In this document: positions 7,889 to 17,209 of the stretch, piece by piece
Position numbering within the stretch: the stretch's first letter is position 1
Layout: each line of letters begins with the position of its first letter
From: Shimia biformata
Lineage (GTDB): Bacteria; Pseudomonadota; Alphaproteobacteria; Rhodobacterales; Rhodobacteraceae
DNA: 64,000 nucleotides
Assembly (NCBI RefSeq): GCF_016888515.1
Contig: NZ_JAFEJK010000001.1
Span: 1,211,475-1,275,474 of the forward strand
Reading direction: 5' to 3'
Notes under the pieces: model-generated
What the model was told of the DNA's origin: nothing
Seen by the model: only the letters and a program-made list of their open reading frames with translations
Databases searched by the model: none
Position numbers and translations under genes: made by a program

Positions 7889-8680
7889 TCAGATGTTTTC
7901 CGGCTGCGGCATGCCAAGCACGTGATAGCCGCCATCGACGCGGATGATCTCACCCGTGGTATAGCAGCCAGCATCCGACGCCAGATAGACCGCTGTGCCG
8001 CCCACCGCCTCAAGCGTCGCGTTCGACCGCATCGGCGCGTTCTGGTCGGTGTGCTTGTAGGTCTTGCGCGCACCGCCGATCGCCGCGCCCGCCAGCGTCT
8101 TCATCGGACCGGGCGAGATTGCGTTCACGCGGATGCCGTCAGGCCCAAGGTCATTGGCGAGGTATCGCGTCGCCGCCTCAAGTGCGGCCTTGGCGACGCC
8201 CATGACGTTGTAGAACGGCGTCACCCGGTTCGACCCCTGATAGGTCAGGGTCAGGATCGTACCGCCGTTGTCCTTCATCAGGGGATATGCCCGGCGGCTG
8301 ACCTCGATCAGCGAGTAGGCAGAGATATCAAGCGAATTCTTGAAATTCGCCCGGCTGGTGTCGATGAACCGGCCGGTCAGCTCATTCTTGTCGGAATAGG
8401 CAATGGCGTGGACGAGAAAGTCGATGGTGGGCCAGCGCGCGCCCAATTCCTCGAACGCCCGGTCAAGGGACTCATCGTCGGTTACATCGACATCGACCAT
8501 GAAATCGCTGCCGACGCTTGCCGCCAGCGGTTCAAGGCGCTTGCCGAACGCCTCACCCTGATAAGTAAAGGCCAGTTCCGCCCCGGCCTCGTGCATGGCC
8601 TTGGCAATGCCCCACGCGATCGAGCGGTCATTGGCCACGCCCATCACCAGCCCGCGTTTGCCTTTCAACAGGTCCGACAT
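7889..8680 (-). CDS. fabI: Enoyl-[acyl-carrier-protein] reductase [NADH]
   Basis: Final reductive step of each fatty-acid elongation round. The 263-residue SDR-fold enzyme has GVANDRSIAWGIA as the FabI nucleotide-binding loop, HAIAYSDK, and the FabI catalytic Tyr-x6-Lys in FYNVMGVAKAALE (Tyr and Lys spaced as in FabI). The C-terminus has EIIRVDGGYHVLGM. It is the last gene of a fabA-fabB-fabI operon read leftward, 19 bp after fabB. Confidence 0.95.
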   Translation of the reverse strand: MSDLLKGKRGLVMGVANDRSIAWGIAKAMHEAGAELAFTYQGEAFGKRLEPLAASVGSDFMVDVDVTDDESLDRAFEELGARWPTIDFLVHAIAYSDKNELTGRFIDTSRANFKNSLDISAYSLIEVSRRAYPLMKDNGGTILTLTYQGSNRVTPFYNVMGVAKAALEAATRYLANDLGPDGIRVNAISPGPMKTLAGAAIGGARKTYKHTDQNAPMRSNATLEAVGGTAVYLASDAGCYTTGEIIRVDGGYHVLGMPQPENI

Positions 8681-8699
8681 GCGCCTTCTCCCTTCTCGC

Positions 8700-9926
8700 T
8701 TAGCCTTTGTATTTCGACAGGATCATCGACCCGTTGGTGCCGCCAAACCCGAACGAGTTCGTCATGACCGAGTCCAGCCCCGCATTCTCCACAAAAGCCG
8801 TTGCAATTTCGCCCTCATTGATCGCTGGATCAAGGGTTTCGACATTGATCGACGGTGTGATGAAGTCCTGATCCAGCATCAGAAGGCAGAAAATCGCCTC
8901 AAGCGCACCGGCGGCCCCCTGCGCGTGGCCGGTCATGGATTTGGTCGACGAGATCGGCGGATGGGTGTCGCCGAAGACGCGACGCACGGCCTCGACCTCG
9001 CCCACGTCGCCAACAGGAGTCGATGTGCCGTGGGCATTGATGTAACCGACCTTGCGGCCCTCGGGCAGCGATTGCAGCGCCAGACGCATCGCCCTCTCAC
9101 CGCCTTCACCCGACGGGGCCACCATGTCATGGCCGTCCGAAGTGGCGGCAAAGCCCGTGACCTCGGCATAGATCTTGGCCCCGCGCGCCAGCGCATGGTC
9201 AAGGTCTTCCAGAACCACAATGCCGCCGCCGCCCGAGATCACGAACCCGTCGCGGTTTTCATCAAACGCACGCGAGGCTTTTTCGGGTGTGTCATTGTAT
9301 TTCGACGACATCGCACCCATCGCGTCGAACAGGCACGAAAGGGTCCAGTCCAGTTCCTCGCCGCCGCCTGCGAACATCACGTCCTGCTTGCCCATCATGA
9401 TCTGCTCTGCCGCGTTGCCGATGCAATGCAGCGAGGTCGAGCAGGCCGAAGTGATGGAATAGTTGATGCCCTTGATCTTGAACGCTGTCGCCAGGTTCGC
9501 CGAGATCGTCGAGGACATGCATTTCGGCACGGCAAACGGTCCGATCCGCTTGGTCGCGCCGGTGGACAGCACGGTCTGATGCGCGGTCAGCATGGCGCTG
9601 GTCGAGGGGCCGCCAGACCCGGCCACAAGGCCGGTGCGCTCGTTGACGATCTGATCTTCGGTCAGCCCGGCATCCGCGATCGCCTGCTGCATCGCGATAT
9701 AGGCATAGGCCGCCCCGTCACCCATGAACCGCAATGTGCGCTTGTCGATGTGTTCCTTGGTGTCAATCTTGAGTGTGCCTGCAATCTGGCTGCGAAAGCC
9801 ATGTTCGGCCATCTCGTCACTGGCGACGATCCCCGACTTGCCTGCTTTCAATGAGGCGGTGACCTCTTCGGCATTGTTTCCGATGGACGAGACAATCCCC
9901 AGTCCGGTTACTACGACGCGACGCAT
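8700..9926 (-). CDS. fabB: 3-oxoacyl-[acyl-carrier-protein] synthase I
   Basis: 408-residue condensing enzyme needed for elongation of unsaturated acyl chains made via FabA. The Cys-His-His triad is visible: [11 protein letters not shown] (Cys), [11 protein letters not shown] (His) and [12 protein letters not shown] (His). The C-terminal [14 protein letters not shown] is the family signature. It lies between fabA (42 bp upstream) and fabI (19 bp downstream), which supports FabB over FabF. Confidence 0.95.
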   Translation of the reverse strand: MRRVVVTGLGIVSSIGNNAEEVTASLKAGKSGIVASDEMAEHGFRSQIAGTLKIDTKEHIDKRTLRFMGDGAAYAYIAMQQAIADAGLTEDQIVNERTGLVAGSGGPSTSAMLTAHQTVLSTGATKRIGPFAVPKCMSSTISANLATAFKIKGINYSITSACSTSLHCIGNAAEQIMMGKQDVMFAGGGEELDWTLSCLFDAMGAMSSKYNDTPEKASRAFDENRDGFVISGGGGIVVLEDLDHALARGAKIYAEVTGFAATSDGHDMVAPSGEGGERAMRLALQSLPEGRKVGYINAHGTSTPVGDVGEVEAVRRVFGDTHPPISSTKSMTGHAQGAAGALEAIFCLLMLDQDFITPSINVETLDPAINEGEIATAFVENAGLDSVMTNSFGFGGTNGSMILSKYKG

Positions 9927-9968
9927 GTGCGCACTCCTGTCTGAGATTTGGTTTGTGACCCGAGGCGA

Positions 9969-10478
9969 TCAGCTTTCGCTGAGTGCGACTTTCATGTCCC
10001 TGACCTGATAGATGACTTCTCCGTCCGCCTCGACGATGCCGTCGGCGACGCCCATGGTCAGGCGGCGGGTCTGGATGGCCTTGGTGAAGTCGATCTTGTA
10101 GGTCAGCATCTTGCGGTCGGGGCGGACCATGCCGGTCAGTTTGACTTCGCCGACACCCAGCGCATAACCGCGCCCCTGCCAGCCGCGCCAGCCGAGGTTG
10201 AAGCCGGTCAGTTGCCACAACCCATCAAGACCCAGACAGCCGGGCATGATCGGGTTGCCGGGGAAGTGGCAATCGAAGAACCACAGGTCGGGAGTGATAT
10301 CGAACTCGGCCAGAACGTGACCCTTGCCATGTGCGCCACCGTCGCCCGAGATATCGGTAATCCGGTCCATCATCAGCATCGGCGGCGCGGGCAGCTGGGC
10401 GTTGCCCGGCCCGAACAATTCGCCACGGGCGCATTTCAGCAGGTCCTCTTTGTCGAAGCTGGTTGGATAGTCGGCCAT
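9969..10478 (-). CDS. fabA: 3-hydroxydecanoyl-[acyl-carrier-protein] dehydratase/isomerase
   Basis: Bifunctional dehydratase/isomerase that introduces the cis double bond in anaerobic unsaturated fatty-acid synthesis. 169 residues, the standard length. The active-site His is in [18 protein letters not shown] and the catalytic Asp follows in the same segment. It is the first gene of fabA-fabB-fabI, with the promoter in 10479-10672 shared with divergent irr. Confidence 0.95.
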   Translation of the reverse strand: MADYPTSFDKEDLLKCARGELFGPGNAQLPAPPMLMMDRITDISGDGGAHGKGHVLAEFDITPDLWFFDCHFPGNPIMPGCLGLDGLWQLTGFNLGWRGWQGRGYALGVGEVKLTGMVRPDRKMLTYKIDFTKAIQTRRLTMGVADGIVEADGEVIYQVRDMKVALSES

Positions 10479-10615
10479 GGGGGGCTCACCTCACGAAATC
10501 TTTCATTGTCTTTCACCCTGTAACACCGCCTCAAAGGGTCCTGCAAGAGTGCTGGCGGGCGGGTTGTGATACGGGACGGAGCGTCAGGTCGCTGGGAATT
10601 CCTTGGGATTTCCGT

Positions 10616-10645
10616 TTGAAACATGCAGCATTTGCACATTATATT
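10616..10645 (+). promoter_or_regulatory. Candidate sigma-70-type promoter of irr
   Basis: TTGAAA (10616-10621) and TATATT (10640-10645) are separated by 18 bp, about 28 bp before the irr ATG. This is in the 194-bp divergent region between fabA and irr. I found no clear Irr-box (ICE) inverted repeat in this interval. Confidence 0.5.
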
Positions 10646-10672
10646 CAGTGTCGAACACCAGATGGGGCGCTT

Positions 10673-11089
10673 ATGACACCGGATGCGATCTCGATAGGAA
10701 GCGATTGGCTGGCCAAGGGCGGGCTGCGCCCGACGCGGCAGCGCGTGGTGCTGGCGTCGCTTCTTGTGGGGGACGGCAAGGATCGGCACGTGACCGCCGA
10801 AAGCCTGTTCGCCGAGGTGCGCGACCGGGGCGAGAGCGTGTCGCTGGCGACGATCTACAATACGTTGCGTGCTTTCTGCGATGCCGATTTGATGCAGGAA
10901 ATCACGGTCGATGGCACCAAAAGCTATTTTGACACCAACACCCATGACCACCCGCATTTCTTCTGGGAAGACGACCGCGTGCTGACGGATGCGCCGGCGG
11001 ACCAGCTGAAGATCGCCCGGTTGCCGGATGCCCCCGAAGGGGCCGAGGTCGCCAAGGTCGATGTGGTGATCCGGCTGCGCCGCGCCTGA
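10673..11089 (+). CDS. irr: Fur-family iron response regulator Irr
   Basis: 138-residue Fur-superfamily transcription factor. GLRPTRQRVVLASLL begins the winged helix, SLATIYNTLRAF is the recognition region, and the dimerisation domain has YFDTNTHDHPHFFWEDD with a His-rich site. The His arrangement and the divergent fabA neighbour match alphaproteobacterial Irr rather than Fur or Zur; the Cys-Pro haem motif of Bradyrhizobium Irr is absent, as in most other Irr proteins. The start at 10673 begins the conserved MTPDAI region; an upstream in-frame ATG would read through the promoter. Irr links haem/iron status to gene expression. Confidence 0.85.
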   Translation: MTPDAISIGSDWLAKGGLRPTRQRVVLASLLVGDGKDRHVTAESLFAEVRDRGESVSLATIYNTLRAFCDADLMQEITVDGTKSYFDTNTHDHPHFFWEDDRVLTDAPADQLKIARLPDAPEGAEVAKVDVVIRLRRA

Positions 11090-11118
11090 GTATTGATCCC
11101 GAACAACTGAGGGTTTCC

Positions 11119-12105
11119 ATGAAAGCCATAACCTACGACCGTTTTGGCCCGGCGGCTGAAGTCCTGACGCTTGCCGATGTCGAAACACCGGTTCCCGCAG
11201 CCGGTGAAGTGTTGGTGCGGGTGGCCTTCTCTGGGGTGAACCCGTCGGACGTCAAGGCGCGGGGTGGCGCGCGGCCCGGTGTCACGACCCCACCGTTTCC
11301 ACAAATCGTGCCGCATTCCGACGGATCAGGCGTGATCGAGGCTGTGGGCACAGGGGTTGACCCGGCACGTATCGGCGAACGGGTCTGGATCTGGAATGGC
11401 CAGTGGCAGCGTCCGTTTGGCACGGCGGCTGAGTACGTCGCGCTACCGCAGGCGCAGGCAGTGGCCTTGCCGGACGACGTATCGCTTGAAACAGGCGCGG
11501 TGCTGGGCATTCCCGGGCTGACGGCGGCGCAATGCGTTTTTGGCGGCGGCGATGTTTCGGGCAAAACGCTGCTCGTCAGCGGCGGTGCTGGGACCGTGGG
11601 CCATTTGGCGGTGCAACTGGCTGCCTGGGGCGGAGCCAAGGTTATCGCGACGGCCAGCCCGCGCGATGCCGACCGGGTCCGCGCGGCAGGCGCGGCGCAT
11701 GTGCTGGACTACCGTGCGCCTGACCTTGCTGAACAGATCATTGCGGCCAATGACGGGGCCCCGATTGACCGTGGCGTCGAAGTCGAGTTCGGCCCCAACG
11801 CCGCGCTTCTGGCCGAGGTGATGGCTCCCAATAGCACCGTTGCAATCTATGGATCAGCCAAGGACATGACACCGACCCTTCCTTTTGGCCCTATGCTGTT
11901 CAAGGCGCTGAAGCTGGATATCGTGCTGATCTATATCCTGCCCGATGGACCGCGCGCGGCGGCGATCACTCTTCTGCATAAGGCATTGACCGAGGGCGCG
12001 CTGACCTGCCCGGTGCAAGAGATCGTGCCACTGGCCGAAACCGCGCGCGCCCATGAACTGGTCGAGGCAGGCGGGCGCAGGGGCGCGGTGCTGGTGCAAG
12101 CCTAG
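11119..12105 (+). CDS. NADPH:quinone oxidoreductase (MDR superfamily)
   Basis: 328-residue medium-chain reductase of the zinc-independent quinone oxidoreductase/zeta-crystallin type. The N-terminal MKAITYDRFGPAAEVL is characteristic, and the nucleotide-binding loop is SGGAGTVGHLAVQLA near residue 150. No structural zinc cysteines are present. It begins 29 bp after irr, in the same direction. It overlaps the 3' end of the convergent phospholipase-D gene by 4 bp. Confidence 0.87.
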   Translation: MKAITYDRFGPAAEVLTLADVETPVPAAGEVLVRVAFSGVNPSDVKARGGARPGVTTPPFPQIVPHSDGSGVIEAVGTGVDPARIGERVWIWNGQWQRPFGTAAEYVALPQAQAVALPDDVSLETGAVLGIPGLTAAQCVFGGGDVSGKTLLVSGGAGTVGHLAVQLAAWGGAKVIATASPRDADRVRAAGAAHVLDYRAPDLAEQIIAANDGAPIDRGVEVEFGPNAALLAEVMAPNSTVAIYGSAKDMTPTLPFGPMLFKALKLDIVLIYILPDGPRAAAITLLHKALTEGALTCPVQEIVPLAETARAHELVEAGGRRGAVLVQA

Positions 12106-13640
12106 AGCTGCAACTCGACACCAAGCAGATCAGTGATATTGGCGATCAATTTCTGGAAACCGGTTGCCTGAGGTTCCGACAGCCGCCTTTCCGCCTTGCC
12201 GAAACCGAAATAGTCCCAGACCAGGTTGCCGTTCTCGTCCAGATCGACACGATACGCATAGTTGCGCAGGGCGCTGTCGATGTTGCCGCGCAGCGCTCGG
12301 GCCAGCGACGGGCTATGGATCATCATGCCATGTTCGGTGTTCAGCTTGATCGCGCGCGGATCGAGGTTCAGCGACCCGACAAACACCTTGTCATTGTCAA
12401 TGATACCCATCTTTGAATGCATCGTCAGCTTGTCCGGCCCGACACCGTCATCATCGACGCCCAGCAATTCGGGCACATCTGCGCGCACCTCGTAAAGCTC
12501 GACACCGGCCTGAAGCAGGTCCTTGCGATAGGGCTGATAGCCGCCATGGACATAGGGGTGATTGTTAGCCGCCAGAGAATTGGTGACGATGCGCACCCGG
12601 ATTCCGCTGTCCACCAGGCTTTTGTAGAACTTCACGCCATAGTCTTCCGGCACGAAATAGGGTGTCAGCATGACAACTTCCCGTTTGGCATGCTTCATCT
12701 CGGTAAACAGGGCGTTTGCAATTGCATGCGGACCCTCGGCCACCGGATTGCGCAGCTTCTGCGGTGGATCGGTGATGATCCAGGCCTTGCCGAAATGCGG
12801 TTTTTCCGAACCGTTCAGAATGCGCTTGAGGTAGGGCGAGGCAAGCGCGTCGCGATAGGCCGCCCGTTCCTCGGGGTGGGCATCCACATCCCAGTCCACG
12901 AATTGCGCGTCCGCGCGGCGCCGTGCGGTATCAGTGACGATCATGTCCAGCGGCACGGCGTATTTGTCATTCCAGAACGTGTCGAACAAACCGCCCAGCT
13001 TTGCGGCATCGGGCCCGGCGGTGAAAATCTCGAAATCCGCGAATACCGCCGAAGTGTCGAGTTGATAATACTCGTCCGCGATATTGCGTCCGCCAATGAT
13101 GGCCATCGCATTATCGACCACGAACATCTTGTTGTGCATCCGGCGGTTCAGCCGTTTGAAATCGAACGGGAAAGCCAACGCCTTGGGAACGCCGCGGGCG
13201 GACGGGTTGAACATCCGCACTTCGATGTTCTCATGCGCGTCCACAAGGGCAAGATCGCTGTCGCGCGTTGTGGTGAACACATCGTCGATCAAAAGCCGTA
13301 CCCGCACCCCGCGGTCGGCCGCTTCAATCAGCTTTGCGGCAAACAGACGGCCTGCGGTGTCCGGCTTGATAAGAAATGTAGACACGTCAATGGTCTTGCG
13401 GGCATTGCCGATCATGTTCATCCGCGCGCCAAGGGCGTCGCGGCCTTCGGTCAGGTCGAAGTAAACCGACTGGTTCCTGTCTTGGGCCACAGAGACCTTG
13501 CGCCCATCGTAGGGGCTGCCATCGACGATGTTGAACCGCGTGACCTCTCGCGGAGCATCCAGCGGTGGCTGGGTGCAGGACACAAGGATTACGCTTGCCG
13601 CGACCGCTAGCAGGCGGGGCAGGGTTGGTGTCAAAACCAT
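12102..13640 (-). CDS. Phospholipase D-family lipoprotein (cardiolipin synthase C-like)
   Basis: 512-residue protein with a lipoprotein signal (hydrophobic segment ending ILVSC, Cys about residue 25) and two HKD motifs: HNKMFVVD followed by GGRN in the N-terminal half and HSKMGIID followed by GSLN in the C-terminal half. Spacing is the canonical HxKx4Dx6GSxN. The architecture and the NLDPRA ending resemble ClsC/YmdC-type phosphatidyltransferases. Lipidation suggests it faces the periplasm. The start at 13640 puts the signal at the N-terminus; it overlaps the upstream gene's stop by 10 bp, so the two are coupled. Confidence 0.85.
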   Translation of the reverse strand: MVLTPTLPRLLAVAASVILVSCTQPPLDAPREVTRFNIVDGSPYDGRKVSVAQDRNQSVYFDLTEGRDALGARMNMIGNARKTIDVSTFLIKPDTAGRLFAAKLIEAADRGVRVRLLIDDVFTTTRDSDLALVDAHENIEVRMFNPSARGVPKALAFPFDFKRLNRRMHNKMFVVDNAMAIIGGRNIADEYYQLDTSAVFADFEIFTAGPDAAKLGGLFDTFWNDKYAVPLDMIVTDTARRRADAQFVDWDVDAHPEERAAYRDALASPYLKRILNGSEKPHFGKAWIITDPPQKLRNPVAEGPHAIANALFTEMKHAKREVVMLTPYFVPEDYGVKFYKSLVDSGIRVRIVTNSLAANNHPYVHGGYQPYRKDLLQAGVELYEVRADVPELLGVDDDGVGPDKLTMHSKMGIIDNDKVFVGSLNLDPRAIKLNTEHGMMIHSPSLARALRGNIDSALRNYAYRVDLDENGNLVWDYFGFGKAERRLSEPQATGFQKLIANITDLLGVELQL

Positions 13641-14503
13641 TGGCCGGGCTCCATCAGGCCAAGATCCAGCAATTGCCGGGAATGCCATTCGAAAGGCACG
13701 GAATTGTGCCAGCGGAAATCGGTGACGTCATACCGGCTTCCGGGGTTGCGTTTCAGTGCTTTTGCCGTGCGGAACGAACAGATCGCTGCGGTCAGGTTGT
13801 TGTGCCAGGGGCAGGCATAGGTGTTGTATTCCTCGTCGTCGAAAGTGAAGTCATCGCGCAAGGTCAGGTCGGGCCGCGCGCGGAACAACGAAACCCGGTC
13901 GATCCGTCGCCGTGCCTCGGGGACGTGTTCCTCGAAACGCCACCGCAGGCCGCCGTAAAAGTCCAGTTGCCGTTCCTTCGGGTGGTCGTGGTTGGCCGCA
14001 TCCTTGCGGGCCAATGCGTAGTATCCCGACCGGTCCATCATCGCATCCTCGATCGAGACCGCATTGGCATGGGCATCGAGGTCGCCGGCATAGAGATCGA
14101 CCACATAGGTCAGCATCGCATCGCGCCGTTCCTCGACATGAAAGGTCAGCATTTCGCCAACGGTGCGAGTCTCGCAGAACGGAAAGAACAGGTATTCGGC
14201 GTTGAAACAGTAATAGAACCACGTGCCGGGCTGCGCTGACCTTGCAACGGCATTGATGGTCTGAACCGCTGATGCCGTGCCAACATGGGCCATGTCGATC
14301 CGGGCAATGCCGTCTTGCAGATCGGCGGACACCGCGAACGCTTTTGGGGCGAACAGGCACACAGAGGCAAAGCCAAGCGACAGGTGGTGACGCAGCGTGC
14401 TGTCGGTCTCGGTTTCGTCCTCGGCGAAAATCAGCGCGACCGGCCCTTTGGCCAGCGCGATTTTCCCATTGGAAACAAAGTCATTAACGGATTTGTATTG
14501 CAT
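13631..14503 (-). CDS. Uncharacterised protein, possibly glycosyltransferase family 2-like
   Basis: 290 residues with no signal peptide. The N-terminal VALIFAEDETETDSTLRHHL and the following LGFASVCLF resemble the first strand and helix of GT-A family proteins (Glyco_tranf_2_4 type). YYCFNAEYLFFPF sits where a DxD-containing strand would be, but the Asp pair is replaced by NAE. MLTFHVEERRDAMLTYVVDLY matches the segment after it in that family. This is pattern matching from memory, so the call is tentative. It is cotranscribed with and overlaps the phospholipase-D lipoprotein, which suggests a lipid or envelope role. Confidence 0.5.
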   Translation of the reverse strand: MQYKSVNDFVSNGKIALAKGPVALIFAEDETETDSTLRHHLSLGFASVCLFAPKAFAVSADLQDGIARIDMAHVGTASAVQTINAVARSAQPGTWFYYCFNAEYLFFPFCETRTVGEMLTFHVEERRDAMLTYVVDLYAGDLDAHANAVSIEDAMMDRSGYYALARKDAANHDHPKERQLDFYGGLRWRFEEHVPEARRRIDRVSLFRARPDLTLRDDFTFDDEEYNTYACPWHNNLTAAICSFRTAKALKRNPGSRYDVTDFRWHNSVPFEWHSRQLLDLGLMEPGQWF

Positions 14504-14613
14504 GATGTCTTTTGCTCTGCCCGCCCCAACACTTGGCGAAAACGACCCGCATTGCAAGCCATGTCGGTTTTGATGTAGTCAGGCGCCCTGAATATGAGAC
14601 CGGAGCGGGGCCG

Positions 14614-15939
14614 ATGGGCGATCAGAAAAAGCTGTATATCAAGACCTATGGCTGTCAGATGAATGTCTATGACAGCGAGCGCATGGCCGAGGCCATGGGT
14701 GGGTCTGGCTATGTCGAAACCGACAGCCCCGATGACGCGGACATGATCCTGCTCAACACCTGCCACATCCGCGAGAAGGCGGCGGAAAAGGTCTATTCCG
14801 AACTGGGCCGCTTCAAGGGGTTGAAGGCCGAGAAGCCGGACCTCAAGATCGGCGTGGCGGGCTGCGTCGCGCAGGCCGAGGGTGAAGAGATCATGCGCCG
14901 TCAGCCGCTTGTCGATCTGGTTGTCGGGCCGCAGGCCTATCACCGCCTGCCCGAGATGGAGGCCAAGGCCCGCGCCGGGGAAAAGGCGCTGGATACCGAC
15001 TTCCCCGAAGAGGACAAGTTTGAGCGGCTGAAATCCCGCCCCAAGGCCAAGCGCGGCCCGACCGCCTTTCTGACGGTGCAGGAAGGATGTGACAAATTCT
15101 GCGCCTTCTGCGTGGTGCCATATACACGCGGTGCCGAGGTCAGCCGCCCGGTCGACCGCATCCTGACCGAGGCACGTGATCTGGTTGAGCGCGGCGTGCG
15201 CGAAATCACACTTCTGGGTCAGAACGTGAACGCCTATCACGGTGCCGGGCCAGATGGCGACTGGTCGCTGGCGCAGCTGATCTGGGGGCTGAACGAGATC
15301 GACGGGCTGGCGCGCATCCGGTTTACCACCAGCCACCCCAACGACATGACCGACGACCTGATCGCGGCCCACGGCGAATGCGAGAAGCTGATGCCTTATC
15401 TGCACCTCCCGGTCCAGTCGGGCAGCGACCGCATTCTGAAGCGCATGAACCGTAGCCATGACCGTGACAGCTATCTCCGTCTGATCGAACGGATCCGCGC
15501 CGCGCGGCCCGACATCCTGATCTCGGGTGACTTTATTGTCGGTTTCCCCGAAGAAACCGACCAGGATTTCGAAGACACGATGGCCCTGATCGAAGAGGTC
15601 AAATACGGTCAGGCCTTCAGTTTCAAATACTCCACCCGGCCCGGCACGCCGGCGGCCGAACGTGCGCAGGTTGACGATGTTGTTGCGACCGAGCGTCTCT
15701 ATCGCCTGCAGGCGCTGATCACGAAGCAGCAGCGCGAGATTAAGGACAGCATGGTCGGCCGAAATGTCGGCGTCCTGTTCGAGAAACCGGGTCGGCTTGA
15801 CGGGCAACTGGTGGGCAAATCCGATCACCTTCATGCCGTCCACGTGGAAGCCCGTGGCGCCGCCGTGGGCGAGATTGCCGAGGTGAGAATCGTTGAGAGC
15901 GGTCCGAATTCCCTTCGTGGCGAGATTGTGACGGACTGA
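14614..15939 (+). CDS. miaB: tRNA-2-methylthio-N6-dimethylallyladenosine synthase
   Basis: Radical-SAM methylthiotransferase acting on i6A37 of tRNAs. 441 residues: an N-terminal UPF0004 domain with three cluster Cys (YGCQMN, NTCHIRE, AGCVAQ), a radical-SAM core with CDKFCAFC, and a C-terminal TRAM domain ending in the LRGEIV region. The start at 14614 follows GGAGCGGGG; an earlier in-frame ATG at 14512 overlaps the divergent gene's start region. In many alphaproteobacteria miaB directly precedes phoH; here two envelope-protein genes lie between. Confidence 0.95.
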   Translation: MGDQKKLYIKTYGCQMNVYDSERMAEAMGGSGYVETDSPDDADMILLNTCHIREKAAEKVYSELGRFKGLKAEKPDLKIGVAGCVAQAEGEEIMRRQPLVDLVVGPQAYHRLPEMEAKARAGEKALDTDFPEEDKFERLKSRPKAKRGPTAFLTVQEGCDKFCAFCVVPYTRGAEVSRPVDRILTEARDLVERGVREITLLGQNVNAYHGAGPDGDWSLAQLIWGLNEIDGLARIRFTTSHPNDMTDDLIAAHGECEKLMPYLHLPVQSGSDRILKRMNRSHDRDSYLRLIERIRAARPDILISGDFIVGFPEETDQDFEDTMALIEEVKYGQAFSFKYSTRPGTPAAERAQVDDVVATERLYRLQALITKQQREIKDSMVGRNVGVLFEKPGRLDGQLVGKSDHLHAVHVEARGAAVGEIAEVRIVESGPNSLRGEIVTD

Positions 15940-16170
15940 TCCAGGTTCCAGAAACAATTACCAAGCGGCCGGATGCTTTGTCGCGGGAACGGATAAAGTC
16001 GTCTCCAAATGAGCCGCGTTGTGGCAAAAATTTGGCGTCAAAAACACTGTATCTTGTTATTATTTCTTCACAACTTTCCCGCATTTGCTAAACTCGCTCG
16101 CATTGTGGGGGCGTCCTGGCGTGCCGGTTTTTTGCCGCGTGCGCCCGGGGGATAGGCAGAGGATTTGACT

Positions 16171-16746
16171 GTGTCCAAAGGAATTATTAAGGCACTCAGA
16201 AGTGCCGCTGGCGCGGTGGCGGCTGTTGGCCTTTTGCTTGCTGCCACTGCTGACGGTGCGAGCGCCCAGAACACGCGCACGATCAAGGGCAAGAAATACG
16301 TGCCCACGATCTGGATCGACCCGGATGGATGTGAACATTGGGTGATGGACGATGGCTGGGAAGGCTATGGTGAAAACCGCATCCGCCGAGACGGAACACC
16401 GGTCTGTCACGACGTGAACGTGTGTGGTGTGGTGAACACCGACCAATTCTTCAAGACAGACAGCTATCGCATCAATGCGTCGGGCCGGGCCCGGCTGGAA
16501 AAGTTCTTCAAGGAGTCGGACGCGTTTGCGTTTTCGGTGATCGGCCACACCGACAGCCGCGCCTCGGATGAATACAACATGCGCCTGTCGCTGAACCGCG
16601 CGAATTCGGTCGCCAAGATCGGCAAGTCCACCGGCGCCCGCATCATCGACGTTCGCGGCTATGGTGAACGCAAACCTGCTGTGCCCAATACCAGCGCGGC
16701 AAACATGGCGAAGAACCGCCGCGTTGAAATCCTGTGCTTCCGTTGA
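16171..16746 (+). CDS. OmpA C-terminal-domain protein with N-terminal DPDGC module
   Basis: 191-residue exported protein: a signal peptide of about 30 residues ending ASAQ, then a module with WIDPDGCEHWVMDDG and GTPVC (residues about 48-78), then an OmpA-like peptidoglycan-binding domain with IGHTDSRASDEYN and NRRVEI. It probably anchors to peptidoglycan in the periplasm. The GTG at 16171 is 8 bp after AGAGGA and is preferred over a TTG at 16165, which is too close. The same DPDGC module is repeated in the next gene, 14 bp downstream. Confidence 0.75.
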   Translation: MSKGIIKALRSAAGAVAAVGLLLAATADGASAQNTRTIKGKKYVPTIWIDPDGCEHWVMDDGWEGYGENRIRRDGTPVCHDVNVCGVVNTDQFFKTDSYRINASGRARLEKFFKESDAFAFSVIGHTDSRASDEYNMRLSLNRANSVAKIGKSTGARIIDVRGYGERKPAVPNTSAANMAKNRRVEILCFR

Positions 16747-16760
16747 GAAGGGACAAGACC

Positions 16761-17057
16761 ATGACATTTGGAAAAATCGCTCTTCTCGTCACCGCTGGCG
16801 CGCTTGTCGCGGCTTGTGGTGAAAAACAGGACAAAACGGTTGACCGCTTCATCGACAGCAAACACCTGTCGACACTGAAGGCCGGGATCCTCGTTGACCC
16901 GGACGGCTGCGACACGTGGTTGATCGACGATGGCGCCGAAGGCTACTGGATGCGCCGCTACGACAAGTACGGCAAGCCGGTCTGCTCGGGCGTGGCGCCT
17001 CCGGGGGTGGCCACGGGGCCATACAACAAGGGGACGCCGGTCACCGATCCGATCTGA
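16761..17057 (+). CDS. Small lipoprotein with DPDGC module
   Basis: 98 residues. Signal ending LVAAC gives a lipidated Cys at about residue 19. The rest is mainly a module that matches its upstream neighbour: LVDPDGCDTWLIDDGAEGY, then KYGKPVC. The two conserved Cys could form a disulfide in the periplasm. The ATG at 16761 follows AAGGGACAAG. It ends in a strong terminator, so it forms a two-gene unit with the OmpA-like gene. No known function. Confidence 0.75.
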   Translation: MTFGKIALLVTAGALVAACGEKQDKTVDRFIDSKHLSTLKAGILVDPDGCDTWLIDDGAEGYWMRRYDKYGKPVCSGVAPPGVATGPYNKGTPVTDPI

Positions 17058-17076
17058 TTGTGCAGACTGCCTGTTC

Positions 17077-17111
17077 AAAAAGCCGCGCATCACGGGATGC
17101 GCGGCTTTTTT
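17077..17111 (+). terminator. Rho-independent terminator after the lipoprotein gene
   Basis: A perfect 15-bp stem (17077-17091 with 17096-17110), tetraloop ACGG, ending in six T. It separates the two-gene envelope unit from the phoH operon. Confidence 0.92.
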
Positions 17112-17209
17112 GTAATTGTTTGATGAAAAGTGACCAGCCAGCGCTTGCGCCTTGCGGCGCGACTTGGCACCCTTTCACCAAGAGACTCGTTTTTGCACAG
17201 GAGACCTGA

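Noticed and set aside
10479-10672. Irr-box (ICE) in the fabA-irr divergent region
   Set aside because: I searched by eye for the TTTAGAA-N3-TTCTAAA type repeat and found no convincing match; only a promoter candidate for irr was seen.
14431-15957. 508-codon open frame antisense to miaB
   Set aside because: miaB is unambiguous from its cluster Cys motifs; the antisense frame has no domain.
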